Positions 33,920 through 42,342 of a DNA stretch of 64,000 nucleotides are shown here, piece after piece. This stretch comes from Aquisalimonas sp007126095 (GTDB taxonomy: Bacteria > Pseudomonadota > Gammaproteobacteria > Nitrococcales > Aquisalimonadaceae). Within the stretch, counting starts at the first letter, position 1, and each line of letters opens with the position of its first letter. The DNA lies in contig NZ_JBLWFT010000001.1 of NCBI RefSeq assembly GCF_048323695.1, positions 124,001 through 188,000 of the forward strand, given 5' to 3'. The notes below the pieces were generated by a model, which saw only the letters and a program-made list of their open reading frames with translations, was not told the origin of the DNA and ran no database searches. Position numbers and translations under genes: made by a program.

Positions 33920-34039
33920 CGGTGATTCTGATTCCTTGTTGGCGAATTGAACGGGCGCCGTGTCCGGCCGGGCCGCACAGAATACCCCACCGGCGTACCC
34001 GGAGCGAAGATCGTCGGACAAGGCCGGGGGCGTGGCCGG

Positions 34040-34471
34040 TTAGCAGTGCTCGTCCAGGAACGCCCGTGCTTCCTCGAGCCTCGCTTCCCGCTGCTCCGGT
34101 TCCAGGACCTGAACGTCACCATCTTCCGTCTGCACCCGGCGTACGGACTCGTCCGCGTAGACTTCCGCGTTGTGCCGGGCGTCCTCGCACGCTTCGGCCA
34201 GCACCCCGTCGGCCTGATCGTCATCGGCCGCGGGCTCCTCATCGGGCGCCGGCTCCTCGGGAGGCCCGGAGCCTGTCTGGTCATCCTCCGCTGCCGTGTC
34301 ATCGGGCCGACTCGCCGGCCCCGGGGCATGGTCGAGGCGCTCGGCTTCTGCATTGGCGGGAGGGGTTTCGCCGAAGTGGACGTTGCCGTCGTCGTCGGTC
34401 CACTGATAGATGTCGGCATTGGTGGTGGCGGCCAGCAGCATGGCCAGCCCTGCGAAGATCAGCCTGTTCAT
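34040..34471 (-). CDS. DUF4124-domain exported protein with acidic linker
   Basis: 143 residues. A signal peptide (MNRLIFAGLAMLLAATTNA) precedes the DUF4124 motif ADIYQWTDDDGNVHFGETPP. A low-complexity Asp/Glu/Pro segment then runs from about 50 to 90, followed by a helical, charged C-terminus ending in cysteine. DUF4124 proteins are common periplasmic proteins of gammaproteobacteria with no established function. The acidic linker is typical of halophile secreted proteins. It precedes proS in the same direction by 120 bases. Confidence 0.85.
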   Translation of the reverse strand: MNRLIFAGLAMLLAATTNADIYQWTDDDGNVHFGETPPANAEAERLDHAPGPASRPDDTAAEDDQTGSGPPEEPAPDEEPAADDDQADGVLAEACEDARHNAEVYADESVRRVQTEDGDVQVLEPEQREARLEEARAFLDEHC

Positions 34472-34712
34472 CGGTCTATCAACTCCTTGTCGCCTTGACG
34501 TCCCTGGTGATCCACAGTAATTTTGCCCCCTTTCACCGGTTCCCGGACACGGGCCGCGGTGGGTGTCGCCGGTCGAACAGGCGGCGCTCCGGGCTGTCGG
34601 TCCGTGGACTGTTTCTCATGCGTTCATCACTGCCGTCGGGCGCCTTGGCCATGTGGATCCGCTGCGGTCTGTCAGGCCCTGCGGCGGGAACGCTGGACGG
34701 ATTCCTGGACTT

Positions 34713-35207
34713 ATGCGGCACATCATTTCCATCCTGGTCGAGAACGAATTCGGTGCCCTGTCCCGGGTGGCCGGCCTGTTCTCGGCACGGGGCTACAATA
34801 TCGAATGTCTGACGGTGGCGCCCACCGACGATCCCACACTTTCGCGCATGACGCTGGTGACGATCGGCGACGACAGCATCATCGAACAGATCATCAAGCA
34901 GCTCAACAAGCTGCTGGATGTGGTGAAGGTCATGGACATGACCGAGGGCAGCCACATCGAGCGCGAGATGATGCTGGTCAAGGTGGCTGCCTCTTCCGGT
35001 GAGTCCCGGGAGGAGATCAAGCGTCTCAGCGACATCTTCCGCGGCCGCATCCTCGACGTGACGGAACGCATCTACACTGTGGAATTGACCGGGAACAGCG
35101 CCAAGCTTGACGCCTTCATCGACACGCTCGGGCATAACACCATTCTGGAAGTGGTGCGCTCCGGCGTGATCGGGATCTCCCGGGGCGAGAAACACTTGCG
35201 GGTCTGA
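34713..35207 (+). CDS. ilvN: Acetolactate synthase small (regulatory) subunit
   Basis: 164 residues. The N-terminal ACT domain (RHIISILVENEFGALSRVAG, then GYNIECLTVAPT) binds valine, and the C-terminal domain has the IlvH/IlvN MLVKVAA and GIISRGE-like GISRGEKHLRV ends. It raises activity of the catalytic subunit and gives valine feedback. The usual ilvB/ilvI partner is not upstream; instead a DUF4124 gene faces the other way. ilvC follows by 66 bases. The symbol ilvH is equally used for this family. Confidence 0.94.
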   Translation: MRHIISILVENEFGALSRVAGLFSARGYNIECLTVAPTDDPTLSRMTLVTIGDDSIIEQIIKQLNKLLDVVKVMDMTEGSHIEREMMLVKVAASSGESREEIKRLSDIFRGRILDVTERIYTVELTGNSAKLDAFIDTLGHNTILEVVRSGVIGISRGEKHLRV

Positions 35208-35273
35208 CCGGCACTGCGGACGGCCGCGACCCGACTTTGGCTACGAGTTCAACCTGACTGTAACGGGGGCAGA

Positions 35274-36290
35274 ATGAAAGTTTATTACGATAAGGACGCC
35301 GACCTTTCCATCATCCAGAACCGGAAGGTGGCTATTATCGGCTACGGCTCACAGGGTCACGCCCACGCGAACAACCTGAAGGAGTCCGGTGCCTCCGTGG
35401 TGGTCGGCCTTCGCGAAGGCTCCGCGTCCGCCGAGAAGGCGCGCAACGCCGGGCTTGAGGTGGCCAGTGTCGAAGAGGCCACCAAGCAGGCGGACTTCGT
35501 CATGATCCTGACCCCGGACGAGCATCAGGGCCGGATCTACAGCGACAGCATTGAGCCCAACCTCAAGAAGGGCGCCGCCATTGCGTTTGCGCACGGCTTC
35601 AACATTCACTACGGGCAGATCGAGCCGCGCGCCGACCTGGACGTGGTGATGATTGCGCCGAAGGGGCCGGGCCACCTGGTGCGTTCCACCTACGTCGAGG
35701 GCGCCGGGGTGCCCTGTCTGGTGGCGATCCAGCAGAACAGCTCCGGACAGGCGAAGGAAGTGGCCATCTCCTACGCCTCCGCCGTTGGTGGCGGCCGCGC
35801 CGGCATTATCGAGACGTCATTCCGTGAAGAGACGGAAACCGACCTGTTCGGTGAGCAGGTGGTGCTGTGCGGTGGTCTGACCGCGCTGATCCAGGGCGGC
35901 TTCGAGACGTTGACGGACGCCGGTTACAGCCCGGAGATGGCGTACTTCGAATGCCTGCACGAGGTGAAGCTGATCGTGGACCTGCTCTACGAGGGCGGCA
36001 TCGCGAACATGCGCTACTCCATTTCCAATACCGCCGAGTACGGCGATTTCGTCAGCGGCCCGCGGGTGATCAACGATGAATCCCGCAAGGCGATGAAAGA
36101 GATTCTGCAGGACATCCAGGACGGGACGTTCGCCCGTGACTTCATCCTGGAGAACCAGGCGAATGCGCCGACCCTCAAGGCGCGCCGCCGTATCGCCCGC
36201 GAGCACTCCATCGAGGTGGTGGGCGAGAAGCTGCGGGACATGATGCCCTGGATCCGCCAGAAGCAGCTGGTGGACCGCAGCAAGAACTGA
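35274..36290 (+). CDS. ilvC: Ketol-acid reductoisomerase, class I
   Basis: 338 residues, class I length. GYGSQGHAHANNL is the nucleotide loop; the following VVVGLREGSASAEKA has Arg and Ser residues for NADPH. MIAPKGPGHLVR and the metal ligands in DLFGEQVVLCGG and YFECLHEVKLIVDL follow. It isomerises and reduces acetolactate in valine/isoleucine synthesis using Mg2+ and NADPH. GGGGGC precedes the ATG. It follows ilvN and probably shares its transcript. A GC-rich fold-prone region (36295-36365) comes after the stop. Confidence 0.97.
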   Translation: MKVYYDKDADLSIIQNRKVAIIGYGSQGHAHANNLKESGASVVVGLREGSASAEKARNAGLEVASVEEATKQADFVMILTPDEHQGRIYSDSIEPNLKKGAAIAFAHGFNIHYGQIEPRADLDVVMIAPKGPGHLVRSTYVEGAGVPCLVAIQQNSSGQAKEVAISYASAVGGGRAGIIETSFREETETDLFGEQVVLCGGLTALIQGGFETLTDAGYSPEMAYFECLHEVKLIVDLLYEGGIANMRYSISNTAEYGDFVSGPRVINDESRKAMKEILQDIQDGTFARDFILENQANAPTLKARRRIAREHSIEVVGEKLRDMMPWIRQKQLVDRSKN

Positions 36291-36418
36291 GTGCCATGGC
36301 CGGGCCCGGCCCCTGCAACGGGGGTCGGGACCGCGTCGGGTCCGTGGGCCCGACCGCATCTATGTTATTGTCGGAGCCTGCCGACATTGCTTTCTCCAGC
36401 TGAGCGGATCAACCCGGC

Positions 36419-37186
36419 ATGGCCGCAGAGCAGCAACCCAAAAGACGGCGGGGCATCTATCTCCTGCCCAACCTGTTCACTACCGCAGGCCTCTTCTTCG
36501 GTTTCTTCGCCATCGTCTCCGGCATCAACGGCGAGTTCCACCTGGCGGCCATCGGGATTTTCGTGGCCATGGTCATGGACGGGCTGGATGGCCGCGTTGC
36601 GCGTCTGACCAATACCCAGAGTGATTTCGGCGTGCAGTTCGACAGCCTCTCGGACATGGTCTGTTTCGGGCTGGCGCCGGCGCTGATCGTGTACCAGTGG
36701 GCACTCGGCGATCTCGCCGGCCTGGGAGAGCTGTGGAGCAAGCTGGGCTGGATCGGTGCGTTTACCTATGCTGCCTGTGCGGCGTTGCGGCTGGCGCGCT
36801 TCAACACCCAGGCGGGTGTGGCCGAGAAGCGCTACTTCCAGGGGTTGCCGAGCCCTGCCGCGGCGGCGGGCCTGGCGAGCATGGTCTGGTTCGGTACCGC
36901 GCTCGGTTTCGATGGCAGCGCTGCCAAGGTCTTCGCCCTGGTGGTGACCGTCGGCACGGGGCTGTTGATGGTCAGCAACTTCCGCTACTACAGCTTCAAG
37001 GAATTCGACTTCCGCTACCGCGTGCCTTTCATCTTTCTGGTGGCGCTGGTGGTGATTATCGCCTTTGCGTCCGTTCACCCGCCGCTGGTGCTCTTCATCG
37101 GGTTTCTCGCCTACGCGCTCTCCGGCCCTGGTATGACGTTTGTCCAGCGGCGGCGCCAGCGGGTTGGCTCGCGCCGGGGATCGTAA
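36419..37186 (+). CDS. pssA: CDP-diacylglycerol--serine O-phosphatidyltransferase
   Basis: 255 residues with six or more hydrophobic helices. The CDP-alcohol phosphotransferase signature DG-x2-AR-x8-G-x3-D-x3-D is present as DGLDGRVAR through FDSLSD. NLFTTAGLFFGFFAI and SNFRYYSFKEFDF mark the PssA type of this family. It makes phosphatidylserine, precursor of phosphatidylethanolamine, in the inner membrane. The stop overlaps the start of the UDG gene (TAATG). Confidence 0.94.
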   Translation: MAAEQQPKRRRGIYLLPNLFTTAGLFFGFFAIVSGINGEFHLAAIGIFVAMVMDGLDGRVARLTNTQSDFGVQFDSLSDMVCFGLAPALIVYQWALGDLAGLGELWSKLGWIGAFTYAACAALRLARFNTQAGVAEKRYFQGLPSPAAAAGLASMVWFGTALGFDGSAAKVFALVVTVGTGLLMVSNFRYYSFKEFDFRYRVPFIFLVALVVIIAFASVHPPLVLFIGFLAYALSGPGMTFVQRRRQRVGSRRGS

Positions 37187-37992
37187 TGGACAGCCGCCGG
37201 TTGCAGTTGCTGCAACGCATGGGGGTGGACGTCTGGGTGCGCCGCTCCGGGGGGGCGCACGCCGATAGCGGCGAGGAGCCGGCGGAGAATCCGGTGGCCG
37301 GTCCGGTGGAACCGTCGGCGCCCGCGGCCGAGGCTCCGGTCGCGGTGACGGCAACGGCGGATGCCGTGGCAGCGCCGATGCCGTCCGACGCGACCACCTC
37401 CACCGGCATCGGTGCCATGGACTGGGATGTGCTTGCGGAATCCGTGGCGGGCTGCACCCGTTGTCCACTGTGTGAAAGCCGGACCCGTACCGTCTTCGGT
37501 GTCGGCCGCCGCGACGCGGACATCCTCGTGGTGGGGGAGGCCCCCGGGGCGGAGGAAGACCGTCAGGGCGAGCCCTTCGTGGGACGTGCCGGGCAGTTGC
37601 TGGACAACATGCTGCGGGCGCTCGGCTACGGCCGTGATCGCGTTTTCATTGCCAACATGCTCAAGTGTCGCCCGCCGAGGAACCGTGATCCGGATCCGCA
37701 GGAGGTGGAAGCGTGCCGGCCCTATCTGGCGCGCCAGATCGAGCTGGTCCAGCCGGCGGTCATTCTGGCCGTCGGTCGCATTGCCGCCCAGAACCTGCTT
37801 GGTGACGAACGTCCCCTGCGTATGCTCCGTCGCCAGGTGCATACGCTGCAGACCCACGCCATCCCGGTGGTGGTGAGTTATCATCCGGCGTATCTGCTGC
37901 GTTCACCGGCCGACAAGGCCAAGGCGTGGGAAGACCTTAAGCGGCTGCGTGAGCTGGTTCACGCGCGATCAGGTGGAGGGGGGACGGAATGA
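37186..37992 (+). CDS. Uracil-DNA glycosylase, family 4 (4Fe-4S)
   Basis: 268 residues. Residues 20-78 are a low-complexity Ala/Pro/Glu linker after a short conserved N-terminal helix (SRRLQLLQRMGVDVW). The catalytic domain has cluster cysteines C90, C93, C161 and C177. GEAPGAEEDRQGEPFVGRAG is the uracil-recognition loop, CRPPRNRDPDPQE the central motif, and SYHPAYLLR the C-terminal catalytic motif. It removes uracil from DNA. Coupled to pssA by TAATG and to rimI by ATGA. Confidence 0.93.
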   Translation: MDSRRLQLLQRMGVDVWVRRSGGAHADSGEEPAENPVAGPVEPSAPAAEAPVAVTATADAVAAPMPSDATTSTGIGAMDWDVLAESVAGCTRCPLCESRTRTVFGVGRRDADILVVGEAPGAEEDRQGEPFVGRAGQLLDNMLRALGYGRDRVFIANMLKCRPPRNRDPDPQEVEACRPYLARQIELVQPAVILAVGRIAAQNLLGDERPLRMLRRQVHTLQTHAIPVVVSYHPAYLLRSPADKAKAWEDLKRLRELVHARSGGGGTE

Positions 37993-38507
37993 ATGCGGTG
38001 GTCACCGCGGAATCCCCGGAGATGCGCCGGATGCGCGAGCACGACCTTCCGGAGGTGCTGGCCATCGAACGCAATGCCTACGATTTTCCCTGGACGGCGG
38101 CTGTTTTCCGCGACTGCATGCGGGTGGGTTACGGTTGCTGGGTGCTGTTGGATGACGGGCGCGTGTCGGGGTACCTGGTGATGTCGGTCGTGGCCGGCGA
38201 GGGGCACGTGTTGAATCTCTGCGTCGATCCGGCCCGTCACGGTCAGGGGTTCGGCCGTACCCTGCTTGAGTCCGGCATCGAACATGCCCGGCGGCTGGGG
38301 GCGGAAACGGTGTTCCTGGAAGTGCGCCCGTCCAATCGCCGGGCGGTGAACCTGTATCATCGCAACGGCTTCTGCGAGGTCGGCGTGCGGCCGCAGTACT
38401 ACCCGGTTGCCGGTGGGCGCCGGGAGGATGCACTCATTCTGGCGCGGGACCTCGGCAGCGTTCTGCCGACGCGCCGGGGCGGTGCTCACGGGAGCCATGA
38501 CGCATGA
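37989..38507 (+). CDS. rimI: Ribosomal protein S18-alanine N-acetyltransferase
   Basis: 172 residues, GNAT fold. RMREHDLPEVLAIERNAYDFPW, LNLCVDPARHGQGFGRTLL (acetyl-CoA loop) and NLYHRNGFCEVGVRPQYYP match RimI. It acetylates the N-terminal alanine of ribosomal protein S18. The ATG overlaps the UDG stop (ATGA). In many species rimI sits beside tsaB; here tsaB is about 20 kb away. The C-terminal tail is a little longer than usual. Confidence 0.92.
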   Translation: MNAVVTAESPEMRRMREHDLPEVLAIERNAYDFPWTAAVFRDCMRVGYGCWVLLDDGRVSGYLVMSVVAGEGHVLNLCVDPARHGQGFGRTLLESGIEHARRLGAETVFLEVRPSNRRAVNLYHRNGFCEVGVRPQYYPVAGGRREDALILARDLGSVLPTRRGGAHGSHDA

Positions 38508-38517
38508 GGGAGTTGGA

Positions 38518-38739
38518 ATGAGTGATCACGGTGGTGATCAGCGCAAGCCGACGTTCTGGCAGGTGATCCAGAGCGTGCTGGCGGGTGCGCTGGGCGTGCA
38601 GACCAATGAAGCGCGCAAGCGGGATTTCAACAGCGGCAGTGCGATGCCCTATATCGTCGGTGGCGTCATCTTCACCGTGCTGCTGATCGTGGTGCTCGTG
38701 GTTGTGGTCAACGTGGTGCTGAGCAACGCCGGTGTCTGA
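38518..38739 (+). CDS. DUF2970-domain small membrane protein
   Basis: 73 residues from the ATG at 38518 behind GAGGGAG. The first part reads KPTFWQVIQSVLAGALGVQTNEARKRDF-like DUF2970 sequence, and one hydrophobic helix (IVGGVIFTVLLIVVLVVVV) fills the C-terminal half. The function is unknown. It is 10 bases after rimI, so probably the last gene of the pssA-UDG-rimI operon. It converges with valS. Confidence 0.88.
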   Translation: MSDHGGDQRKPTFWQVIQSVLAGALGVQTNEARKRDFNSGSAMPYIVGGVIFTVLLIVVLVVVVNVVLSNAGV

Positions 38740-38805
38740 CGAGGCGACGTAGGTGAGCCCGGGCAGTGACGCGCTGATGCGCCACCACCCGGGTTGGTGC
38801 GGTCA

Positions 38806-41577
38806 CTACAGGCGCTCGATGCGCGCGTACTGGTCATCAAGCTGCTGCAGAGTGGCGCGCCGTTCGTCCTGACGCCGCCGCTCCTGTTCCACCACGCTGG
38901 CCGGTGCCTTTTCCACGAAGCTGCTGTTGGCCAGTTTCTGCTCGGTTTTCTCCAGCTCCTTGCGCACCTTGGCCCGCTCCTTGTCCAGCCGGGCCAGCTC
39001 CGCGTCCTTGTCGATCAGCCCTTTCATGGGCACAAGAATCTGCATGTCCCCCACCAGGGCAATGGCGGCTTCCGGAGGCTCGTCGTCGTTGTCCAGCCAC
39101 TGGACCTGCTCCAGCCGGGCCAGGCGGCTGACGAACACGCCGTACTCATCCAGCCGGCGCCGATCCTCCGCGCCGCCCTTGTTCAGCAGCACCGGCAGGG
39201 CTTTGTTGGGGGAGATATCCATCTCGCCGCGGATGCGGCGAACGCCGAGGATGAAGGCCTGGACCCAGTCCACGTCCGCCTCGGCGGATGCGTCCTGCAG
39301 TGTCTCGTCCGCCACCGGGAACGGCTCTCGCATGATCGTGGGACCGGTCTTGCCCGACAGCGGGGCCACGCGTTGCCAGATCTCCTCGGTGACGAACGGG
39401 ATCATGGGATGGGCGAGGCGTAGTACGGTCTCCAGCACGCGTACCAGAGTCTGCCGGGTGCCGCGCCGCAGCGCGGCGTCTTCCGATGTCTGCAGGACCG
39501 GCTTGGACAGCTCCAGGTACCAGTCGCAGTACTCGTTCCAGATAAACTCGTACAGCGCCTGGGATGCCAGGTCGAGCCGGTAGGCATCGATGTTGCGGTT
39601 CACCTCGTCGATGGTGCGCTCCAGCCTTGAGCGGATCCAACGGTCGGCCACGGTGTAGTGCACCTCGGCAGCGGGGTCGGCGCCGCAGTCTTCGCCCTCG
39701 GTGCTCATGAGCACGTAGCGGGCGGCGTTCCAGAGCTTGTTGCAGAAGTTCCGGTAGCCGTCGGCGCGGCCCATGTCGAACACCACGTCCCGGCCGGTGG
39801 TGGCCTGGGCGCAGAACGTGAAGCGCAGGGCGTCGGTGCCGTGGGAGGCGATGCCTTCGGGGAAGGCCCTGCGGGTGGCCTTCTCGATCTTCCTGGCGAG
39901 CTGCGGCTGCATCATGCCGGAGGTCCGCTTTTCCACCAGGGATTCCAGGTCGATGCCGTCGATGATGTCGATGGGGTCCAGCACATTGCCCTTGGACTTG
40001 GACATCTTCTGGCCCTCGGAATCACGCACCAGGCCGTGGATGTACACCTCGTGGAAGGGCACGTCGTCCATGAACTTCATGCCCATCATGATCATGCGGG
40101 CAACCCAGAAGAAGATGATGTCGAAGCCGGTGACCAGCACGCTGGTGGGGTAGAACGTGCGCAGTGCGTCGCTGTCCTCCGGCCAGCCCAGGGTGGAGAA
40201 GGGCCACAGCGCCGATGAGAACCAGGTGTCGAGCACGTCCTCGTCCTGTTTCAGGCTGACATCACGGCCGTGATGGGCGCGCGCCTTCTCCTGAGCGGCT
40301 GCCTCGTCGCGGGCGACGAAGATGTTCCCCTGCTCGTCGTACCAGGCCGGAATGCGGTGGCCCCACCAGATCTGGCGGGAGATACACCAGTCCTCAATGC
40401 GCCGCATCCACTCGAAATAGGTGTTCTTCCAGTTGTCGGGCACGAAGCGGATGCGGCCGTCTTCCACCGCTTCGATGGCCGGCTTTGCCAGGGGCTCTGC
40501 GCGGACGAACCACTGATCGGTGAGAAAGGGCTCGATCACCGCCCCGGTGCGGTCCCCGCGGGGCACCATGAGCTTGTGCTTCTCGGTGGCGGCCATCAGG
40601 CCCGCCGCGTCCAGGTCGGCGACGATGCGCTCGCGTGCAGCGTAGCGGTCCAGCCCCTGATACGCCGCCGGCGCGTTGTCGTTGATGTGCGCATCTTCCG
40701 TGAGGATGTTGATCTGTTCCAGATCGTGGCGCTGACCCACGGCGTAGTCGTTGAAGTCGTGGGCCGGCGTGATCTTGACGCACCCGGAGCCGAATTCCGG
40801 GTCCACGTAGTCGTCGGCGATCACCGGAATCCGGCGTTCCGTCAGGGGTAGATCGACGGTCTGTCCGATCAGATGCTGGAAGCGCGAGTCGTCCGGGTGA
40901 ACCGCCACGGCGGTGTCACCCAGCATGGTCTCCGGCCGGGTGGTGGCCACGGTTACATGGCCACTGCCGTCGCTGAGCGGATAGCGCATGTGCCAGATGT
41001 GGCCGTCTTCTTCCTCGGACTCCACCTCCAGGTCGGACACGGCGGTGAGCAGGACGGGGTCCCAGTTCACCAGGCGCTTGCCCCGATAGATAAGGTCGTC
41101 CTCGAACAGGCGGACGAACACTTCGCGCACGGCGTTGGAGAGGCCGTCATCCATGGTGAAGCGCTCGCGCGACCAGTCCACGGACGCCCCCATCCGCCGC
41201 AGCTGCTGGGTGATGGTGCCACCGGATTCCTGCTTCCACTGCCAGATGCGGTCGACGAACGCCTCACGCCCAAGGTCGTGGCGGCTCTGGCCCTCCGCGT
41301 TGAGTTGCCGTTCCACCACCATCTGCGTGGCGATGCCGGCGTGGTCGGTGCCGGGCTGCCACAGCGTGTTGCGGCCGTGCATGCGGTGGTAGCGCGTCAG
41401 GACGTCCATGATGGTGTCCTGAAACGCGTGACCCATGTGCAGCGTGCCGGTGACGTTGGGTGGCGGAATCATGATCGAGTAAGGCGTGCCTGTGCCGCCG
41501 GGGGCGAAGTGATTCTCGCTCTCCCACTTGGCGTACCAGTGCTGCTCGATCCGGTGCGGGTCGTACGTCTTGTCCAT
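38806..41577 (-). CDS. valS: Valyl-tRNA synthetase
   Basis: 923 residues from the ATG at 41577 (AAGGCAAGG upstream). DKTYDPHRIEQHWY opens the protein. The class I HIGH motif is HMGH in PPPNVTGTLHMGH, the CP1 editing domain is at about 190-330, KMSKS appears in GQKMSKSKGNVLDP, and the C-terminus is a coiled coil (LARLDKERAKVRKELEKTE). It charges tRNA-Val and edits Thr-tRNA-Val. It is the last gene of pepA-holC-small ORF-valS, an order common in gammaproteobacteria. Confidence 0.97.
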   Translation of the reverse strand: MDKTYDPHRIEQHWYAKWESENHFAPGGTGTPYSIMIPPPNVTGTLHMGHAFQDTIMDVLTRYHRMHGRNTLWQPGTDHAGIATQMVVERQLNAEGQSRHDLGREAFVDRIWQWKQESGGTITQQLRRMGASVDWSRERFTMDDGLSNAVREVFVRLFEDDLIYRGKRLVNWDPVLLTAVSDLEVESEEEDGHIWHMRYPLSDGSGHVTVATTRPETMLGDTAVAVHPDDSRFQHLIGQTVDLPLTERRIPVIADDYVDPEFGSGCVKITPAHDFNDYAVGQRHDLEQINILTEDAHINDNAPAAYQGLDRYAARERIVADLDAAGLMAATEKHKLMVPRGDRTGAVIEPFLTDQWFVRAEPLAKPAIEAVEDGRIRFVPDNWKNTYFEWMRRIEDWCISRQIWWGHRIPAWYDEQGNIFVARDEAAAQEKARAHHGRDVSLKQDEDVLDTWFSSALWPFSTLGWPEDSDALRTFYPTSVLVTGFDIIFFWVARMIMMGMKFMDDVPFHEVYIHGLVRDSEGQKMSKSKGNVLDPIDIIDGIDLESLVEKRTSGMMQPQLARKIEKATRRAFPEGIASHGTDALRFTFCAQATTGRDVVFDMGRADGYRNFCNKLWNAARYVLMSTEGEDCGADPAAEVHYTVADRWIRSRLERTIDEVNRNIDAYRLDLASQALYEFIWNEYCDWYLELSKPVLQTSEDAALRRGTRQTLVRVLETVLRLAHPMIPFVTEEIWQRVAPLSGKTGPTIMREPFPVADETLQDASAEADVDWVQAFILGVRRIRGEMDISPNKALPVLLNKGGAEDRRRLDEYGVFVSRLARLEQVQWLDNDDEPPEAAIALVGDMQILVPMKGLIDKDAELARLDKERAKVRKELEKTEQKLANSSFVEKAPASVVEQERRRQDERRATLQQLDDQYARIERL

Positions 41578-41620
41578 GCCTTGCCTTGTCAGTCTGTTGG
41601 TCGTATCAGGGGTGTCTGGG

Positions 41621-41908
41621 TTATCGCTGCTCGTCGGTGCTGTGGGTGGCTGACTCGACATCGTCGCGCCGGTCGAAGCCCAGGCTGTTGCGCAGGGTGG
41701 CGGTGCCTGCACGCAGCGCCCGTTTGCGGATCACGGGCAGGATGCGCTCGGCGCGGTGCTGGAGATCCATGGAGATGGACTCCGGCCATACGGCCGCAAG
41801 GCTGTCCCGGGGCACGGGCCGGGTCGGCAGCCACAGCCCCAGGCGGCGAAGCCGCTCGCCGGGGATGACGGCGTTGTGCAGCACGGGAATGCGCTGGCGT
41901 CTGCTCAT
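41621..41908 (-). CDS. Hypothetical protein between holC and valS
   Basis: 95 residues. I do not recognise the family. The protein is basic (many Arg), lacks membrane segments or a signal, and includes LGLWLPTRPVPRDSLAAVWPES and HRAERILPVIRKRALRAG. Its ATG overlaps the holC TGA by ATGA, which strongly supports real, coupled translation. It lies 43 bases before the valS start. It may work with DNA polymerase III or simply share the operon. Confidence 0.68.
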   Translation of the reverse strand: MSRRQRIPVLHNAVIPGERLRRLGLWLPTRPVPRDSLAAVWPESISMDLQHRAERILPVIRKRALRAGTATLRNSLGFDRRDDVESATHSTDEQR

Positions 41909-42339
41909 GAGTGCCCCACCTTGCGGTGTTCCGGTTCAATGCCCTGCTCGCGGTACCAGCGAAAGCGCTGCCGCGCGCTTTGGCGCACGTCCGGGTCGTT
42001 ATCGCCGATCTCCACGATCCGCTGGAATACACCCGGTGTCGCCACCGGGCTGTTCGCCAGATTGACCAGCAGGTCGCCCTCGCCGCGGGAGGGGGCGTCG
42101 TCCGTGCCGATGAGCACGGGTTCGTCCGGAGCGCCAGGGCCGTCGATGGCGTGGGGGATGAAGCTGCGATCCCGGAACGTCCACAGCAGTTCGTCCAGTG
42201 TCTTTGCGGTGCTGTCGTCCGCGACCCGCAGGAAAACGCGGTGCCCCCGCTCGCGGGCCTTGTCGGTCAAACGGCAGGCGTAGACCAAGCGTGCGCGCGC
42301 GTCGTCGGAATCCAGAATATGGAAGTCCACCTGCACCAC
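41905..42339 (-). CDS. holC: DNA polymerase III subunit chi
   Basis: 144 residues, normal length. VDFHILDSDDARARLVYACRLTDKARERGHRVF, LWTFRDRSFIPHAI and EGDLLVNLAN match HolC. Chi binds SSB and, through psi, the clamp loader. pepA is 3 bases upstream, which is the standard gammaproteobacterial order. Its stop overlaps the small hypothetical gene. Confidence 0.94.
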   Translation of the reverse strand: MVQVDFHILDSDDARARLVYACRLTDKARERGHRVFLRVADDSTAKTLDELLWTFRDRSFIPHAIDGPGAPDEPVLIGTDDAPSRGEGDLLVNLANSPVATPGVFQRIVEIGDNDPDVRQSARQRFRWYREQGIEPEHRKVGHS

Positions 42340-42342
42340 GGC

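Noticed and set aside
35208..35273. Promoter for ilvC (TTGGCT-N16-TGTAAC)
   Set aside because: The predicted start would fall inside the ribosome-binding site, and ilvN upstream can supply the transcript.
38740..38805. Bidirectional terminator between the DUF2970 gene and valS
   Set aside because: AGTGAC/GTCACT and CCACCA/TGGTG arms can pair, but pairing is interrupted and there is no T-run on either strand.
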